Shown piece after piece: positions 53,501-64,000 of a DNA stretch of 64,000 bases. The stretch comes from Volvox africanus. Its lineage: Eukaryota; Chlorophyta; Chlorophyceae; Chlamydomonadales; Volvocaceae. Below the pieces are notes generated by a model that did no database searches, had not been told where the DNA came from, and saw only the letters and a program-made list of their open reading frames with translations. Numbering within the stretch: position 1 is the first letter of the stretch; each line of letters opens with the position of its first letter. Both the position numbers and the translations under genes were made by a program. The stretch is from the NCBI GenBank assembly GCA_030268105.1, contig BSDZ01000008.1, positions 868,001 to 932,000 of the forward strand, given 5' to 3'.

Positions 53501-55562
53501 GAACCTTGTGACTTCACTTTGACGTCAAGAAAGCGATTAAGAAGTTTTTAATTAAAAATTATATAAAATGCATATATTGATAAATCAGAACCACTAACCA
53601 GTAATGTTCGATGCAAAAGAGCAGCCAGCGAAGCAAGCGTTTGGAGGTTCGGATACGAATATTTTGAAGTTCTTCACGGCCATGAATGGTGAGCTCTATT
53701 GAAAGACAAAGACATCTCAAGTTAGAAGTTAATGCGCGCTCGCTCGACCTTCAGACATATCTACACACTCATTCAGTAGGCTGCTTTGGCGGACATTTGC
53801 AAAACCTATTTCCCTAATTGTTGCCGCTAGTGTGTATTCTCCGTACCCTAACCGCATGTGTCGAGCGTGGCTTTAGCAGGCACTAATATATAATTATGAA
53901 CCAGCTCATTAGCTAGCATCACCAACCTACAGTGGAATCTTTACTGCGCATCGGTTTGCTGGGCCCACCTGCTGATATGGCAGCAAAGCCCTAAGTAGCG
54001 GAGATAGCATGCATTCATAATACCCGGGAATATAAGTGCAAGCTTCATGCACTGTTTGAGGGGGCAGGTGCAGCAGCAGATAGGAAGGTATCAACGGGTT
54101 TCAGATGCGGTTGAGCACCTGGCTCTAAATATCGGTTTTCCAAAACGGGGGCATATTGGTATCTAAATAGCATGCTGAAGTATGTAGCTGTGGGTTCCGG
54201 TAGTGCGGCCATACACGAGGGCTATGCAACTCCTCAATTCCCCACCCCCTTAACACACTACTATTATTATTATTATTATTATTATTATAATATAATATAA
54301 TATAATATAATATAATATAATATAATATAATATAATATAATATAATATAATATAATATAATATAATATAATATAATATAATATAATATAATATAATATAA
54401 TATAATATATTATATTATATTATATTATATTATTATTATTTCTAGAAGTGGGTCAGTCAGGATATCAAAATGTGATTAATAGGATGATGGCGGTGGAGGT
54501 GGAGGAAAGGATGGAGGGGTGAGGATCAGGAAGCAGAGGTAGAGAGTGCTGGGGAAGGTGGTCTCATTAAAATCCGCCAGCAGCACGCATTTGTTCCTTG
54601 ATCCACAATGTGGGTAACTGCCTCTCTGTGTGGTATCTATCCAATATCCGAGCTCGCCACTTGCGGACCTATCCAGCCATTCAAATCGTCTACAGTCATC
54701 ACACGAGGAGGTTACTAATCAAGCATTGAACTAGGGCACCTGCTACATACAGAGTGTATGCGATCCAAGAAATCGGAAGGGGTCCAGGATACCATGGGCG
54801 TCTCGTCGGAAGCTCGCTCGCCCTCTAGCCAGGCATCGTGTGGACAGCCGCCCCGTGTTCTGAAACCTCATTCGTTCGACGTTTCGTTCGACGCAGACAT
54901 TCAACACACATACAGCATCAATCTGTCGGAATAGCCTTCCTTGGCTTTATTTCATCAGGTCGGACTTAAGGACCGGTATGCGCGTTTCGATTTGCAAAGT
55001 AAAAACGGAGGAAATGGGAAACGCCTTCCATTTCCCCTCTTACCATCCACCATTTCATAATTCATATCATGTGACTAAACAATTGGGGGCTCGCTTGCAA
55101 TGCCGAGTTGCCATTTTGCCGACCCACGACGGGGGCTTAACAGAAAGCGAGAAGACGAATGATGTACGACAAAGACAAATTGGAACCCCTACCAAGTAGG
55201 ACGACAGGGTACGCCACCCGCATCCCCTACCATAAGCCCCTCCAGCTCCATTCCCTAGCAGCTAGTACGGGGTACGGACGCTTGTGCCATACAACGATTA
55301 GAGGTACGTACGTACAGATCTTATGAAGGGAATAGAAACATTTCGATTCATTTCCTTTTACCTAACTTGCTCCACAGCGGCAGCAAGAATTCCGTTGGCA
55401 AGCAGAGCTGCACCAAACCCGCAGATTAAGAAGGAACATGCTAATGTCTTGACTTTTCGTGAGGGGGCAGTGATGGTAGGTTTGGTATCCGCTGGTATGT
55501 AGGTGTCTTTTTCAGCTGGAGGCGGTGCAAGAAGTGCCCATGCTTCTGCTAGAGGATCAAGC
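50594..55562 (-). CDS. Pherophorin with N-terminal membrane anchor (both ends incomplete)
   Basis: Five minus-strand exons chain in phase: 55562-55367, 53695-53599, 53155-52129, 51631-51478 and 50871-50594, 584 residues. After a short cytosolic-type segment (DTYIPADTKPTITAPSRKVK) comes one hydrophobic span (TLACSFLICGFGAALLANGI), suggesting a type II anchor. A linker and a long hydroxyproline-type rod of SPPPSP/PPSPRP units follow. The two pherophorin domains come next: EWQLFEVNFSPDICGSL, SASCSDTLMKVCFTFASDEE, QGCSAVIDGYVFSLIVGGDG, NCTCITQAGTTPFGAQ, KAEIWADEAQRQAVKGIGVQ, SPSWGAPGTNVVKANQLNW and GGRICIEL. Pherophorins are volvocine wall and matrix glycoproteins. The start exon and the last exon, normally ending in a CCP motif, were not found. 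The donors after exons 1 and 2 (GTTAGG, GTTAGT) are unusual, so the anchor assignment is less sure than the domains. Confidence 0.82.
51820..51845. repeat. (GA)n tract in a pherophorin intron
   Basis: A short purine dinucleotide run within the intron between the two pherophorin-domain exons. Confidence 0.85.
53230..53510. repeat. CCGG-rich cluster in a pherophorin intron
   Basis: Within an otherwise AT-rich intron, variants of TTTCCGGGG/CCCCGGAAA occur at least seven times in both orientations. Examples are GCCCGGGGG, CCCCGGGGAAG, TTTCCGGGG, TTTTCCGGG, TTCCCCGGAAAG, TTCCGGGGAC and TCCGGAACC. The base composition changes abruptly at both sides, which suggests an inserted element. No coding similarity was recognised. 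Confidence 0.6.
54262..54441. repeat. Large AT palindrome made of ATT and ATAAT repeats
   Basis: The tract runs (ATT)n, then (ATAAT)n for about 120 bases, switches near 54407 to the reverse-complement unit (ATTAT)n, and ends in (ATT)n. The right arm can pair with part of the left arm, so the DNA could extrude a cruciform. It lies in the long first intron of the pherophorin model. Confidence 0.9.
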
Positions 55563-57856
55563 CTACACGCGAAAAGGTGAGGAGTGCTGTCCTGCGATGC
55601 GTTTAACCCTTGAACAAATCATGTATCATCTGGCCCTATGTGGGGGCATGTTCCATGTGTTCGTACCCGGCGCAGGTCCGAGGAAACAAATGACAGCCAT
55701 ACACATACATGAGATCTAAATGTGCTCTACAGGTAGGGCCGTCTACGCTGATATCAGACGCCGTGCGGCTCGCATAAGGCCCTTGACAACAACTACGCTT
55801 TCTGAACCGTTGCAACTTCTTGTTTCTAAACTCCCCCATGTGCCATCATACCTTCTATGTCAGTTGATATCAGTTGAGTTGCACATCTTGGCGAAAGATT
55901 TAATAGCGCTCTGCGAAGTTGAAGGCAGAATAAGACGTTGCATTTGGTCATTACGACTCTTAAGGCAGCTCACAGGCGTAACGCATAATTTAATCATTTC
56001 ACTTCATGTTGCTACTCTTAGATCACCTATCCTCAATTTCGTTGCCGTGCATCATAACTACTTCAAGTGTGTAGAGTTGACCTTTTTTGCTTACATTAGT
56101 GTTGTTACTGCCACAATATTTAACCAGCTGCTTAGCGACCTGCATGGTTTAGATTTACTCCCTCGATGATCGCCGCCGTTCGAGACCTCCATTGATTAGC
56201 CTCACACACGGCGCATTGGTTAGTAAGGAAAACTTTGAGAAACGTGTATATGTTCAGTGATAATAAAAATTTAGAGTTCCGAGAGTAAGTGTATATTTAT
56301 AAACAAGCTAACTAGGGTACTGTCTCTGCAATCCGTTGAGCGTACGGATGAAGGTAGCCCATTAATCCCCCATATATTTGCAAATAAACCACGAAGCTAA
56401 TAAGCTTATAAATATTGTATAATCAGTGTAGCACTTTTTCAAGGTGCTTTATAAAATTCGGCGTATGAGGGGGACTCGGTCAGGCGAGACAGCATAATTT
56501 CTCGTAATATCGCCTTTTCCCTTTTTCTTTTGCTTTAGTCCAGTTCTTATCTAGAATGTTTATTCTCTTTTTCCTTTTTAGGCGTTTAGGTCTTGAGTGT
56601 TTTGCGGTCCGTGAGCCTCCTGGCTCGTCCTGGTGTTCCGGGCCTTACGAGTTCACAAACTTGTAATCATATTCATAATCATGAAGTCCGTGGACGCAAT
56701 CGCGCGAAAGGGTGTACGCGTTAAAAAGGGTGCCAGCTGCACCAAATTTGTATACGATCAGTCGTCTAGTGGTAGTCTTCCTTCGCTCGCCGACTGCTCG
56801 CGGGTGCCATCCACAATCCCGCCATACGCACTTCCTCACTCTACATCATATCCACCTATCGCTCAGCAACCATGATATACTCAACACTTGACAACAGAAT
56901 CTCCTATCCCCAACGTCTTGTTTAAAAAGAATCCCCTACCTACCTGTGCTCACAGTACCTCGCATGATCTCGCATCCAACCAGTCGCTGGCTCGCTGGCC
57001 GCTCCATTTCCTCCCGCAGTAGGCTTACGCCACATGATATCCGTTTCAATGTTTATCATAGATCAAAGGTTGAAAATGATTTAGATTCTAGGAATGCCGC
57101 TTATTACCGCCGTTACATATCTCACGGCGGGTCAGGCAGTAAATGAGAAATATACTTCATGTAAAGTAGCACATGCATATCAGTGTTTTTTCGTTTTTGT
57201 GAGTCTAATTCTGGGTATAAATTATGTGACGACAAAATATTTCTCTGTTATGGTGGTTACAAACGTACAATGGCAAAAGCGCTAGGGGGCCTTTTGCGGG
57301 CCCCAGCGCATGAAGCCCCCTAAATACTGCCTGGCCTCAGCTCTTAGAAGGTTCACTTCATGGATGGCTCTGTTTCACTATTTGCTCTGCATGTATCCAC
57401 TTGTATTTGCTGCTCACCACGTCATCACGTAGAAAAGTGTATGGGAATGTGCTGAAGACCAATAAGTCCTGGGCAAACGTGCACATGCAGAGGGCCATCA
57501 GGCTGAAGAACCCAAATGACCTGGTGGAACTGCTTGACTATGAACTATGCTTGTTCTTTTGTCTTTGGAAAAGCAACAGCTTTGAGGGCCCTCACATCAC
57601 CATTCGCATACGTACATTCATACTTTTTCCTAACAATAATGCCGCCTCTACTGTGAAATGTACCGGGCCTTTGGGCCCGATGCCCCAGCAGTGGGAAGGG
57701 GGCCTTGAATGAACCAGGGGTAATATTCAAAACTCCCGTCAGTGCAATCGTTATACTCTATTAAATCCCGAAGATTTTCAAATAATTGGTTATCTTTCCC
57801 ATAGACATCCCAGGATCGTACACCTTGTACCATCCATCACAAGTAACCAGCCCACG
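55563..57856. other. Region upstream of the pherophorin, unassigned frames
   Basis: Should contain the pherophorin's first exon and promoter on the minus strand. A 149-codon plus-strand frame (55720-56169) and minus-strand frames at 57833-57545 have no recognisable family. AT-rich between 56170 and 56600. Confidence 0.35.
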
Positions 57857-58563
57857 CACGCACGGTCGATTTCAAAATGAGAGAAGTGCTGCATGTTAGC
57901 AAGTACGTACGCTGTAAGACGGCGTCAGAGTAGTGGTTTGATAGGAATCGGCTATCCCCTGTCTCGAAAGGCTGCAGGGTACATAGATGTTTGGGCCACA
58001 TATTGCTGCATTTGGAAAAAAATGCATGCGTGCATGTCCCTCGCCGCCGACCTGCCTAATCTCTTGCTATGCTTGTGTACATACATTTACAGATTCCCGG
58101 TACGTATGTAGGTAGGTGGAAATTCATACGCATCTGCAGTGTTCCCGCTGGATAGTTAACTGCGTGCATGCATGCATGTTCATGTAGGCGGAGGTCTTGC
58201 CGTCAACAAGCCCGCCGGGAAACCCGGACAACACGCACCGGAAGGATCAAAAAGGTAGATCCTGCATGCATGCATGCACTACCATGCATTAAACGATACA
58301 CACAATACACACACGTACAGACAGCAAGAGCGCCAGCAAGCGGATGGATGCATGAATCAACATGCATGCAACTCATCAATTAACTGTTTCTGGAGTGATA
58401 TGTAAGTGGTCTGCAGATGATCAGGAGCAATGGCTGGGTTCCTTATTAGTCGGTAGGGCGGCGGGCGCACCCGGAGCTTGACCTACCCAGCAGCAATAGA
58501 CCGCGTGGTTGTGCAGTTTATATAGCAAGCATTATGTCATGCATGGCATGGTGGAGAAGTTGT
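57857..58563 (+). repeat. Dispersed repeat, copy B (about 705 bp)
   Basis: Second copy of the element at 48536-49315, same orientation, with shared blocks such as AAGCCCGCCGGGAAAC, CACCGGAAGGATCAAAAAGG, GTTCCTTATTAGTCGGTAGG and CATGCATGGCATGGTGGAGA. It lacks about 100 bases present in copy A and carries small extra TGCATGCA and ACACAC stretches. Confidence 0.85.
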
Positions 58564-60780
58564 TGTATTGCAAAGCATAAGTCGCCATTGTCCCGCACCG
58601 AGTGAACGACACGATGCATGCAATCCTAAGCGCCACCTTGAGGCGCTTCATGCATTATGATAAGCATTATAGTAGTTATGGGAAATTCAACCCGGAAGCA
58701 CACGAAATGCATGATCACGAGCGTGTTGGCGTTATTGTCGTATCCGAGCGACTTAGGTCGTCAGTCGCCACATGCAGCATGTGCGCTAATAATAATTATC
58801 TCGTAATGGATGATTAAAATGATGATAAAGATTATTCTTATAATCGGCACGCAACTTCTTGCTGGACATGAAGCCCACTTTGAAAGAGGTCCGTTTGCGT
58901 GCCACTCAGTCTCAATGATTCCTGCAGTTGATGCTGCATTGCGCAGCAATGGGAAGGGGGATAATTGTTGTATTGTGGCTCATTCCTCAACGATGCGTCG
59001 GTGGATGCGACCTAACCAGATGACTGCTGACCTGTAATTGAATGCATGACCTGTAATTTTGCACTGATAAGTACACAAAATCGGTGTTACACGCGTGGCG
59101 TTGCCAGCATAACTGATTTTATAACAACTGACGATGCGCGGACCAAACCGACATATACGTAGTTGCTTAGCAATAATTGACAAAGTTCGATCCGTGATAC
59201 TATTTTCCAAAGTATTACCTCAGTGCTTGCATGATCGATGCATAAGTGTGAGAAGTGTGACTCAAGGTGTGAGATACCACAGGAAGGCATGTTTGCGTAC
59301 GCAGCACGGAATAAACACCTAAGAGTGCACTTAGACTCATACACCCAGTATGAAGACATAAGTGTTATGGTGTAAGACATCATCATAGCGACGACCATGG
59401 CGGTTAAGCTACACAATTGAATATTGATATTCAGCCATTTGCACTGTATAAAAACGGTGCCGCAGTCAAATAGGTATCCCAAACGAGAGGTGTGCTGTTG
59501 TATTATCGTCAATGCGTCGGTCAATGCCACCTGACAAGACGATAAGCGAACGTAATTAATGTGACCAATAAATATACCAGAACATTGTTAACTAGTTCTG
59601 ATATGTTATTTACCTAGTTATGATCTTTTATAGGAGATGTAGGTATCAACGTCCGGATACTGATGCATGCGTCCTTCTACCTGCTTATAGCTGGCATAAA
59701 GCTGCAGCTTTGCTAGCGGGTATGCAGCCTTACGCAGGCTTACGTTTATTGTCACATGCTACTCATTTCAATGAATCTTATTGATTAAATGTTGAAAAAT
59801 ACTGAGGTTCTCGAAATGCCGATAATTATCCCACTCGTTGTACGAGGACCGTTTCATAATTGGAAAGAGTGTAGATTCTAAACACAAGAATTGGGTATCG
59901 CAACGCCAGAAACCACACATCACACACCCGCCTTGCTCACAATACAGCTGTACGGCTTCTCGTGAATCTTTGAATTTGAATATCTTTAGGATTCATCAGG
60001 TTTAGAATCATTCTGGATCTGATTTGCTTGCACTGGGTTATGATGTAGGGCAACCAGCAGAAACAAGGATAAAATCCGCGTCTAATCCACCCCTAAATTT
60101 GGAGCTTTTCCAAGTTCAGCTCAGTGAGGTTTTGAGATCGAATCCGAAACCAGATACGAATTCAAATTCGTCTCACTTTAAATTCATCAACCCCTTACAT
60201 TTCACAGAAGCAACGCCCCCCGATGCCCGCTTGCTAAACTGCAGTTTGTGCCTCACGTTGTAGATCCACAAGCACATTTAGCGTCCCTTTGGAACACACT
60301 TAGCCCCAGTAACTGACGGTGCGTGAGACTCGTGGAGCAAGTAGTAACCAATCATGTAGGTTGTGAATGGCCGCTATACGCATATTTAAACACTGAGGGT
60401 TGTTCACCCGCCCGCCGCCTCCATCTGTCGCATCCTGATGCCATTCCACCCTAATTTCCAGGCAATTCACATTGAGCTGCGTGCACGTGCCTGAAGCCTA
60501 CATCTGCTCGGGGAGCGAAGTAAAGACAGTACCACTGCGTAACACACAGACTCGGCCCTCGCACTAGCCCAGCCTACATAAATGGTCAGGTCCGTCATGC
60601 TAGGTGCTCATGCATCTCTTATGTTAAAAGGACGTCCGTCTCTGGCACCCCAGGACAGACCCTGACATGTCCAAAGTCCATCCACATCCACATCCCTACC
60701 ACATCTGCCATAACCCCCCATAGTTCCTGTACCGCCGTTGCCTTGCCGTTATGCCTTCCGGCAAGAAGAGGACAGCTTTC
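58564..60780. other. Spacer without recognisable gene
   Basis: AT-rich sequence. Short frames on both strands (for example 59530-59087, minus) have no motif and do not chain. The 3' untranslated region of the EF-hand gene must lie at its right end. Confidence 0.45.
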
Positions 60781-62639
60781 TCATGCCAAGACAGCTTTGA
60801 ATTCCTCAAAAGTGAGCGTGCCATTGATTTCGTGCTCCGCGTCCTTCGCCAGCCTGTCCAGGTTGATCGTCAGCTCGAACTCCTGTCGCAGCATGTGCGG
60901 GATGGGTGGGTCTTGAGGCTCCCCGAGTAGCACCCTTTCCCACGAGCCTGTGTTTGCTCTTGCCACAACATAGCGCGCCCAGGCACAAACCCTCCATCCA
61001 ATAACCATCGGAATTCCCCACGTATCCCCCACATCCGCGCCCGTAAGGGGCAAGCAAATGATTGATCTAGAGGGGTTGCAGATGAATGACGTGATGTTAT
61101 ATTGGCAGGCAGTTAAGGTTCCGTGCCAGGGCATGACGGAGGCTGTGCAGTTGAGACTAAAGCTCCAGAGCCGATAGACTACACTCGTAACTTACCCAGG
61201 GTAACCAACCTGACAAGCCCCAACGACGCTTCCTTACCACCTCACCTCGCAGATGGCCTTTAGCTTGTCGATTGAAATCTTCCCTGTGCGGTCAATCTGT
61301 GAAAGACAGATACAGGGTCAAAGTAAAGATCGCTGCCCCAGTGACTCGGCGAATGAACGCCGTCTCAAGAGATCTCCGATTCGCACAGAAGAGACTTCTG
61401 GACAGAACGACGCATTCAAGAACTGACCCTTGCCTCTCCTACAGCTTATGCATGTAACGCTGCGTATACGCTGTTTCGACTGGGTCAGTGGGACCGGGTA
61501 ATTCCTGCCCCATTTCAAATCAGGCCAGTGCGCGCCGGGCCAGCACGGCCCAGCTGAGCCCTACTCCCGAACCATTGGCTGCGGAACCGCTCCCGACATT
61601 CCTAGCCCTGTGTAAGCTGCGGGCACGTACGTTGCCGCCTAGTGCTGCGAATGCATCCAGGGTGTCCAGCTCATCGGCATCGCGGGCAGATAGCGCCTTG
61701 TTGAACTGGATTACTCGCACAAACTCGCTGAACTCAATGCAGCGGCTGCCCTCCTCGTCGACCTGCCGACGGGCCCCGAAGTACACGTACTCGCAGTGTC
61801 AGCATGGGGCTCGGCGTCAGGAGCCTTTGACGTCGTTTGCAGTCAGTGACAGGAAACCCCCTTGGGTTGGGGGACGGCGGAGAGACAGTAACATCAGACA
61901 ACATGGCAGCTGGCACAGGGAAGGATGCTGGTGCGCGTAGGTGTTGGGGATCGGCGACTTGCGAATGCAGAGCCCACAATCAGTGCGCCAAATATGGTGG
62001 AAGCAACCGTGGAAGTGTACATTAGGAGATGGGGGTTTGGAAGGCCCGGGTGTATTGGGACCATCTAAGTTCCCTTAAATTGGTGTCATCACCCCACCGT
62101 TCCCTTTGACAGCCCCTTTCCAGCACGCCCCGAAGCATGGAGATACTCGATCATGCCATCGGCTTTGCCACCCCTTAATGTGCCTGGGAATGGTTACCCG
62201 CGTTCACATCGCACCTCCTTATGTGAGATAACGAGAACAAGTTATATCTCCTGAAGGTGTGCACGGCAGTTACACACCTGGCTAATCATGACAAACATTT
62301 CCTCCTCCGATGGATTTTGACCCAAGGCAGACAGAGCGGTCCGAAGATCCTTTGTGTCGATGGTTCCGCTAGATTCCTTATCAAACATGTTGAACGCTTT
62401 TCGACACATCTCCAACTGCAAGCAAGATAGCACACAGCTGCAGTCTCAGCGCGGCCAAATGTCCCCTCCGTTACCCGCACCCGTGCGCTTCCAGCATCAC
62501 AAATACGTAATATCTTAATAGCAGCTGGTTTCTAATAGATATGGCACGGGCTATTTTTACGCGAATGGTCGCATACCTCGTCCTCATTCAACAGGGGTAA
62601 GTTCGTGCTATAAGGCCCCTCCCTAGCTTTGTTAGGCAT
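60781..62639 (-). CDS. EF-hand protein resembling outer dynein arm docking complex subunit DC3
   Basis: Five minus-strand exons join exactly in phase: 62639-62577, 62415-62278, 61762-61631, 61296-61246 and 60882-60781 (TGA), 161 residues. The product has four EF-hand-like units. Unit 1 is CRKAFNMFDKESSGTIDTKD, unit 2 VDEEGSRCIEFSEFVRVIQF, unit 3 the shortened IDRTGKISIDKLKAIC, and unit 4 EHEINGTLTFEEFKAVLA. Unit 1 looks closest to a working calcium loop but has Asp at its last position; units 2 to 4 depart more from consensus. Spacing, the LGQNPSEEEMFVMI helix and cysteines near the loops recall DC3, the redox- and calcium-responsive subunit of the Chlamydomonas flagellar docking complex. The centrin/calmodulin superfamily is certain; the DC3 identity is a recall-based inference. 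Confidence 0.8.
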
Positions 62640-63327
62640 AGTTATACGTGCTAAAAAATTTCAAGTTGCGTGTAGCTTTGTTGCAAGCTCTTATAAGAGG
62701 CGTAGGTGATCCGCTAGCTTTTCGTTATGTATTTCTGTAAAAATATGCAGACCCTATACTTTCAACTTGGGAAAAAACATATGCACGCAGCCTGCTTTGC
62801 TTAGGTTGGAGTACGGCAATGCTGGTACGACCAACTTGAGTACACCGTTCATACCCTATCGTAATTTACAATACCTTAGCTCTTAAATTACACCATACTC
62901 CAATATAGGAATTTGGTCTGCTATAATGATATATCCAAGTTATGCACAGCTGGGAGGGCCCCTCCACAGCTTGCACGTTTTAAAAATTGCATGTCAAATA
63001 AAATAATAACAAATTTACTTTCTTTTATACGGGATTCGCTAGATACATTGCTTAAGCGCAGAGACGCTAAGTTAGTTACCGGTACCCGGGGATTATCCAT
63101 GGCGACAAACCCAGTATATTCAGGGAGTATTGTAATTGAAAAGGTTCGTTTTTTATTATGTGGCTCATCAATATATACTGAATCTCTTTGTGGGGCTAAG
63201 GCGACTGCGCGTCCCTTGCTCTCCCATATCCTCGAACCACGGAGCGCATGGAGGAATAAATCTTCTGGATCTACCTTGGATTTATTCAAAATATAATATG
63301 GTAACCAATTTCCATCTCTGATGCGCA
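62640..63327. other. Spacer with opposed open frames
   Basis: Promoter region of the EF-hand gene and 5' part of the right-edge gene. Two opposed frames of about 122-127 codons (62921-63289 minus, 62913-63296 plus) overlap almost completely. The minus one (KVDPEDLFLHALRGSRIWES onward) looks more protein-like, but I recognise neither. Confidence 0.35.
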
Positions 63328-64000
63328 GGAGCCCCCTCCAACTGGTGACGCAAATTGGAAGAAAACTTGTGCGTCACGATGGTTCCGAATCACAGTTATT
63401 GTTATGACATTGTTGGCAGCCATTGGTATTGGCATCGGTGTCGGCGTTAGTCAGGCTAGAAAGAAGAAATCGGTATGTTGCGGTGCGGCAAGCGAGCGAG
63501 GATGCGGGAAACAAGCTCACTTCAGAGTGGCATGCCACCAAAATCAGAAACCAGTAAAAAAATTCATGCACAGAAAGGCAATCGCTTCGTCTTCTTGCTC
63601 GTGTCCGACATGTACTTTGCGTGCATGTAGTACGCTCCACCAACAAGTGCTTATTGATATAATTGCAACAATTATGAAAACTCTATATATATATAAATAT
63701 ATCATCCTCGAAGCAATTACACATAAATAACAGAGATCAACTGTACCTGTCTGCCGTCGATCTCACCGCCTTACCGCCCTTTGCGGCTCTTTTCAACTCC
63801 TTTTTCTGGCTCCAGCCAGGTCCCCCCGTCATTCAGATACCCCTGCCTGTTGTGAACGTGACATATGTAAAAAACAAGCTACTGCAGTACATTCCTGTGG
63901 ACCTACAGGAAGCTAACACCTATGAGCTCATCGACAACTACGTTACGCAGGTAGAAGGGGTCCCTAGCAGTCGAACTCAAAAATTGCATGGTATCCCCTA
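63328..64000 (+). CDS. 5' part of a single-pass membrane protein (partial)
   Basis: An exon from 63328 (after TGCGCAG) to 63474 (before GTATGT) reads EPPPTGDANWKKTCASRWFR, then a hydrophobic span (ITVIVMTLLAAIGIGIGVGV) and a basic stop-like cluster (SQARKKKS). A later exon, about 63740-63951, reads LYLSAVDLTALPPFAALFNS, PGPPVIQIPLPVVNVTYV and DLQEANTYELIDNYVTQ before a GTAGAAGG donor. The two do not join in phase, so an exon between them is missing. The layout (Pro-rich cytosolic side, one membrane span, extracellular part) recalls the N-terminus of the pherophorin in this window. The gene runs out of the window, and its start was not found. Confidence 0.5.

Noticed and set aside
62913..63296. 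Two opposed 122-127 codon frames
   Set aside because: Neither has a recognised motif, and complete overlap prevents choosing one; kept only as a note in the spacer entry.

Overview
The window reads as nuclear DNA of a green alga of the Chlamydomonadales/Volvocales. The main reasons are: (i) a pherophorin gene with a proline-rich rod, a family of volvocine extracellular-matrix proteins; (ii) genes split into many short exons by GT-AG introns of roughly 75-700 bases; (iii) a plastid-type thioredoxin x and a candidate thylakoid-lumen protein next to flagellar-type (EF-hand, docking-complex-like), cell-cycle (E2F) and ER (KDEL receptor) genes. Coding exons are GC-richer than the AT-rich, microsatellite-laden spacers. 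No species is named because the sequence alone does not decide it. There are no operons, phage, CRISPR arrays or bacterial features. Exons were joined by hand from translated motifs, GT-AG borders and phase agreement, so boundaries are predictions.

Layout. 1-4.4 kb: 3' end of an unknown + strand gene, then a tentative MYND-finger gene (-). 6.1-9.75 kb: RRP7-type rRNA-processing protein (-), six exons. 10.1-11.0 kb: thioredoxin x (+), divergent from RRP7 across about 370 bp. 12.8-15.6 kb: E2F transcription factor (+), eight exons. 19.4-22.3 kb: a decayed type II NAD(P)H dehydrogenase (-) lacking its N-terminal half and carrying a frameshift and a nonsense codon. 25.3-25.8 kb: ribosomal protein bL20 of mitochondrial type (+). 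27.6-30.9 kb: RING-H2 protein with three SUMO-interaction-like motifs (-). 31.6-33.5 kb: two weakly supported genes. 34.1-34.3 kb: tRNA-Ala(CGC) followed immediately by a degenerate tRNA-Cys-like unit. 37.2-38.2 kb: small plastid/lumen-type protein (+). 40.5-41.5 kb: Gln-rich coiled-coil protein (+). 42.7-44.5 kb: complete KDEL receptor (-). 46-60 kb: repeat-rich, with a 317-bp (TAA)n tract, GATA repeats, a large AT palindrome and two copies of a 0.7-0.8 kb dispersed repeat, surrounding a pherophorin (-, 50.6-55.6 kb) that appears to carry an N-terminal membrane anchor. 60.8-62.6 kb: four-EF-hand protein resembling outer-dynein-arm docking complex subunit DC3 (-). 63.3 kb to the edge: start of another single-pass membrane protein (+).

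The genes are ordinary, independently transcribed housekeeping and lineage-specific genes; I see no multi-gene system. The most notable items are the NDH2 pseudogene, the membrane-anchored pherophorin, the possible SUMO-targeted ubiquitin ligase, the tRNA/pseudo-tRNA pair and the repeat structures. I did not find a convincing undescribed biological system.
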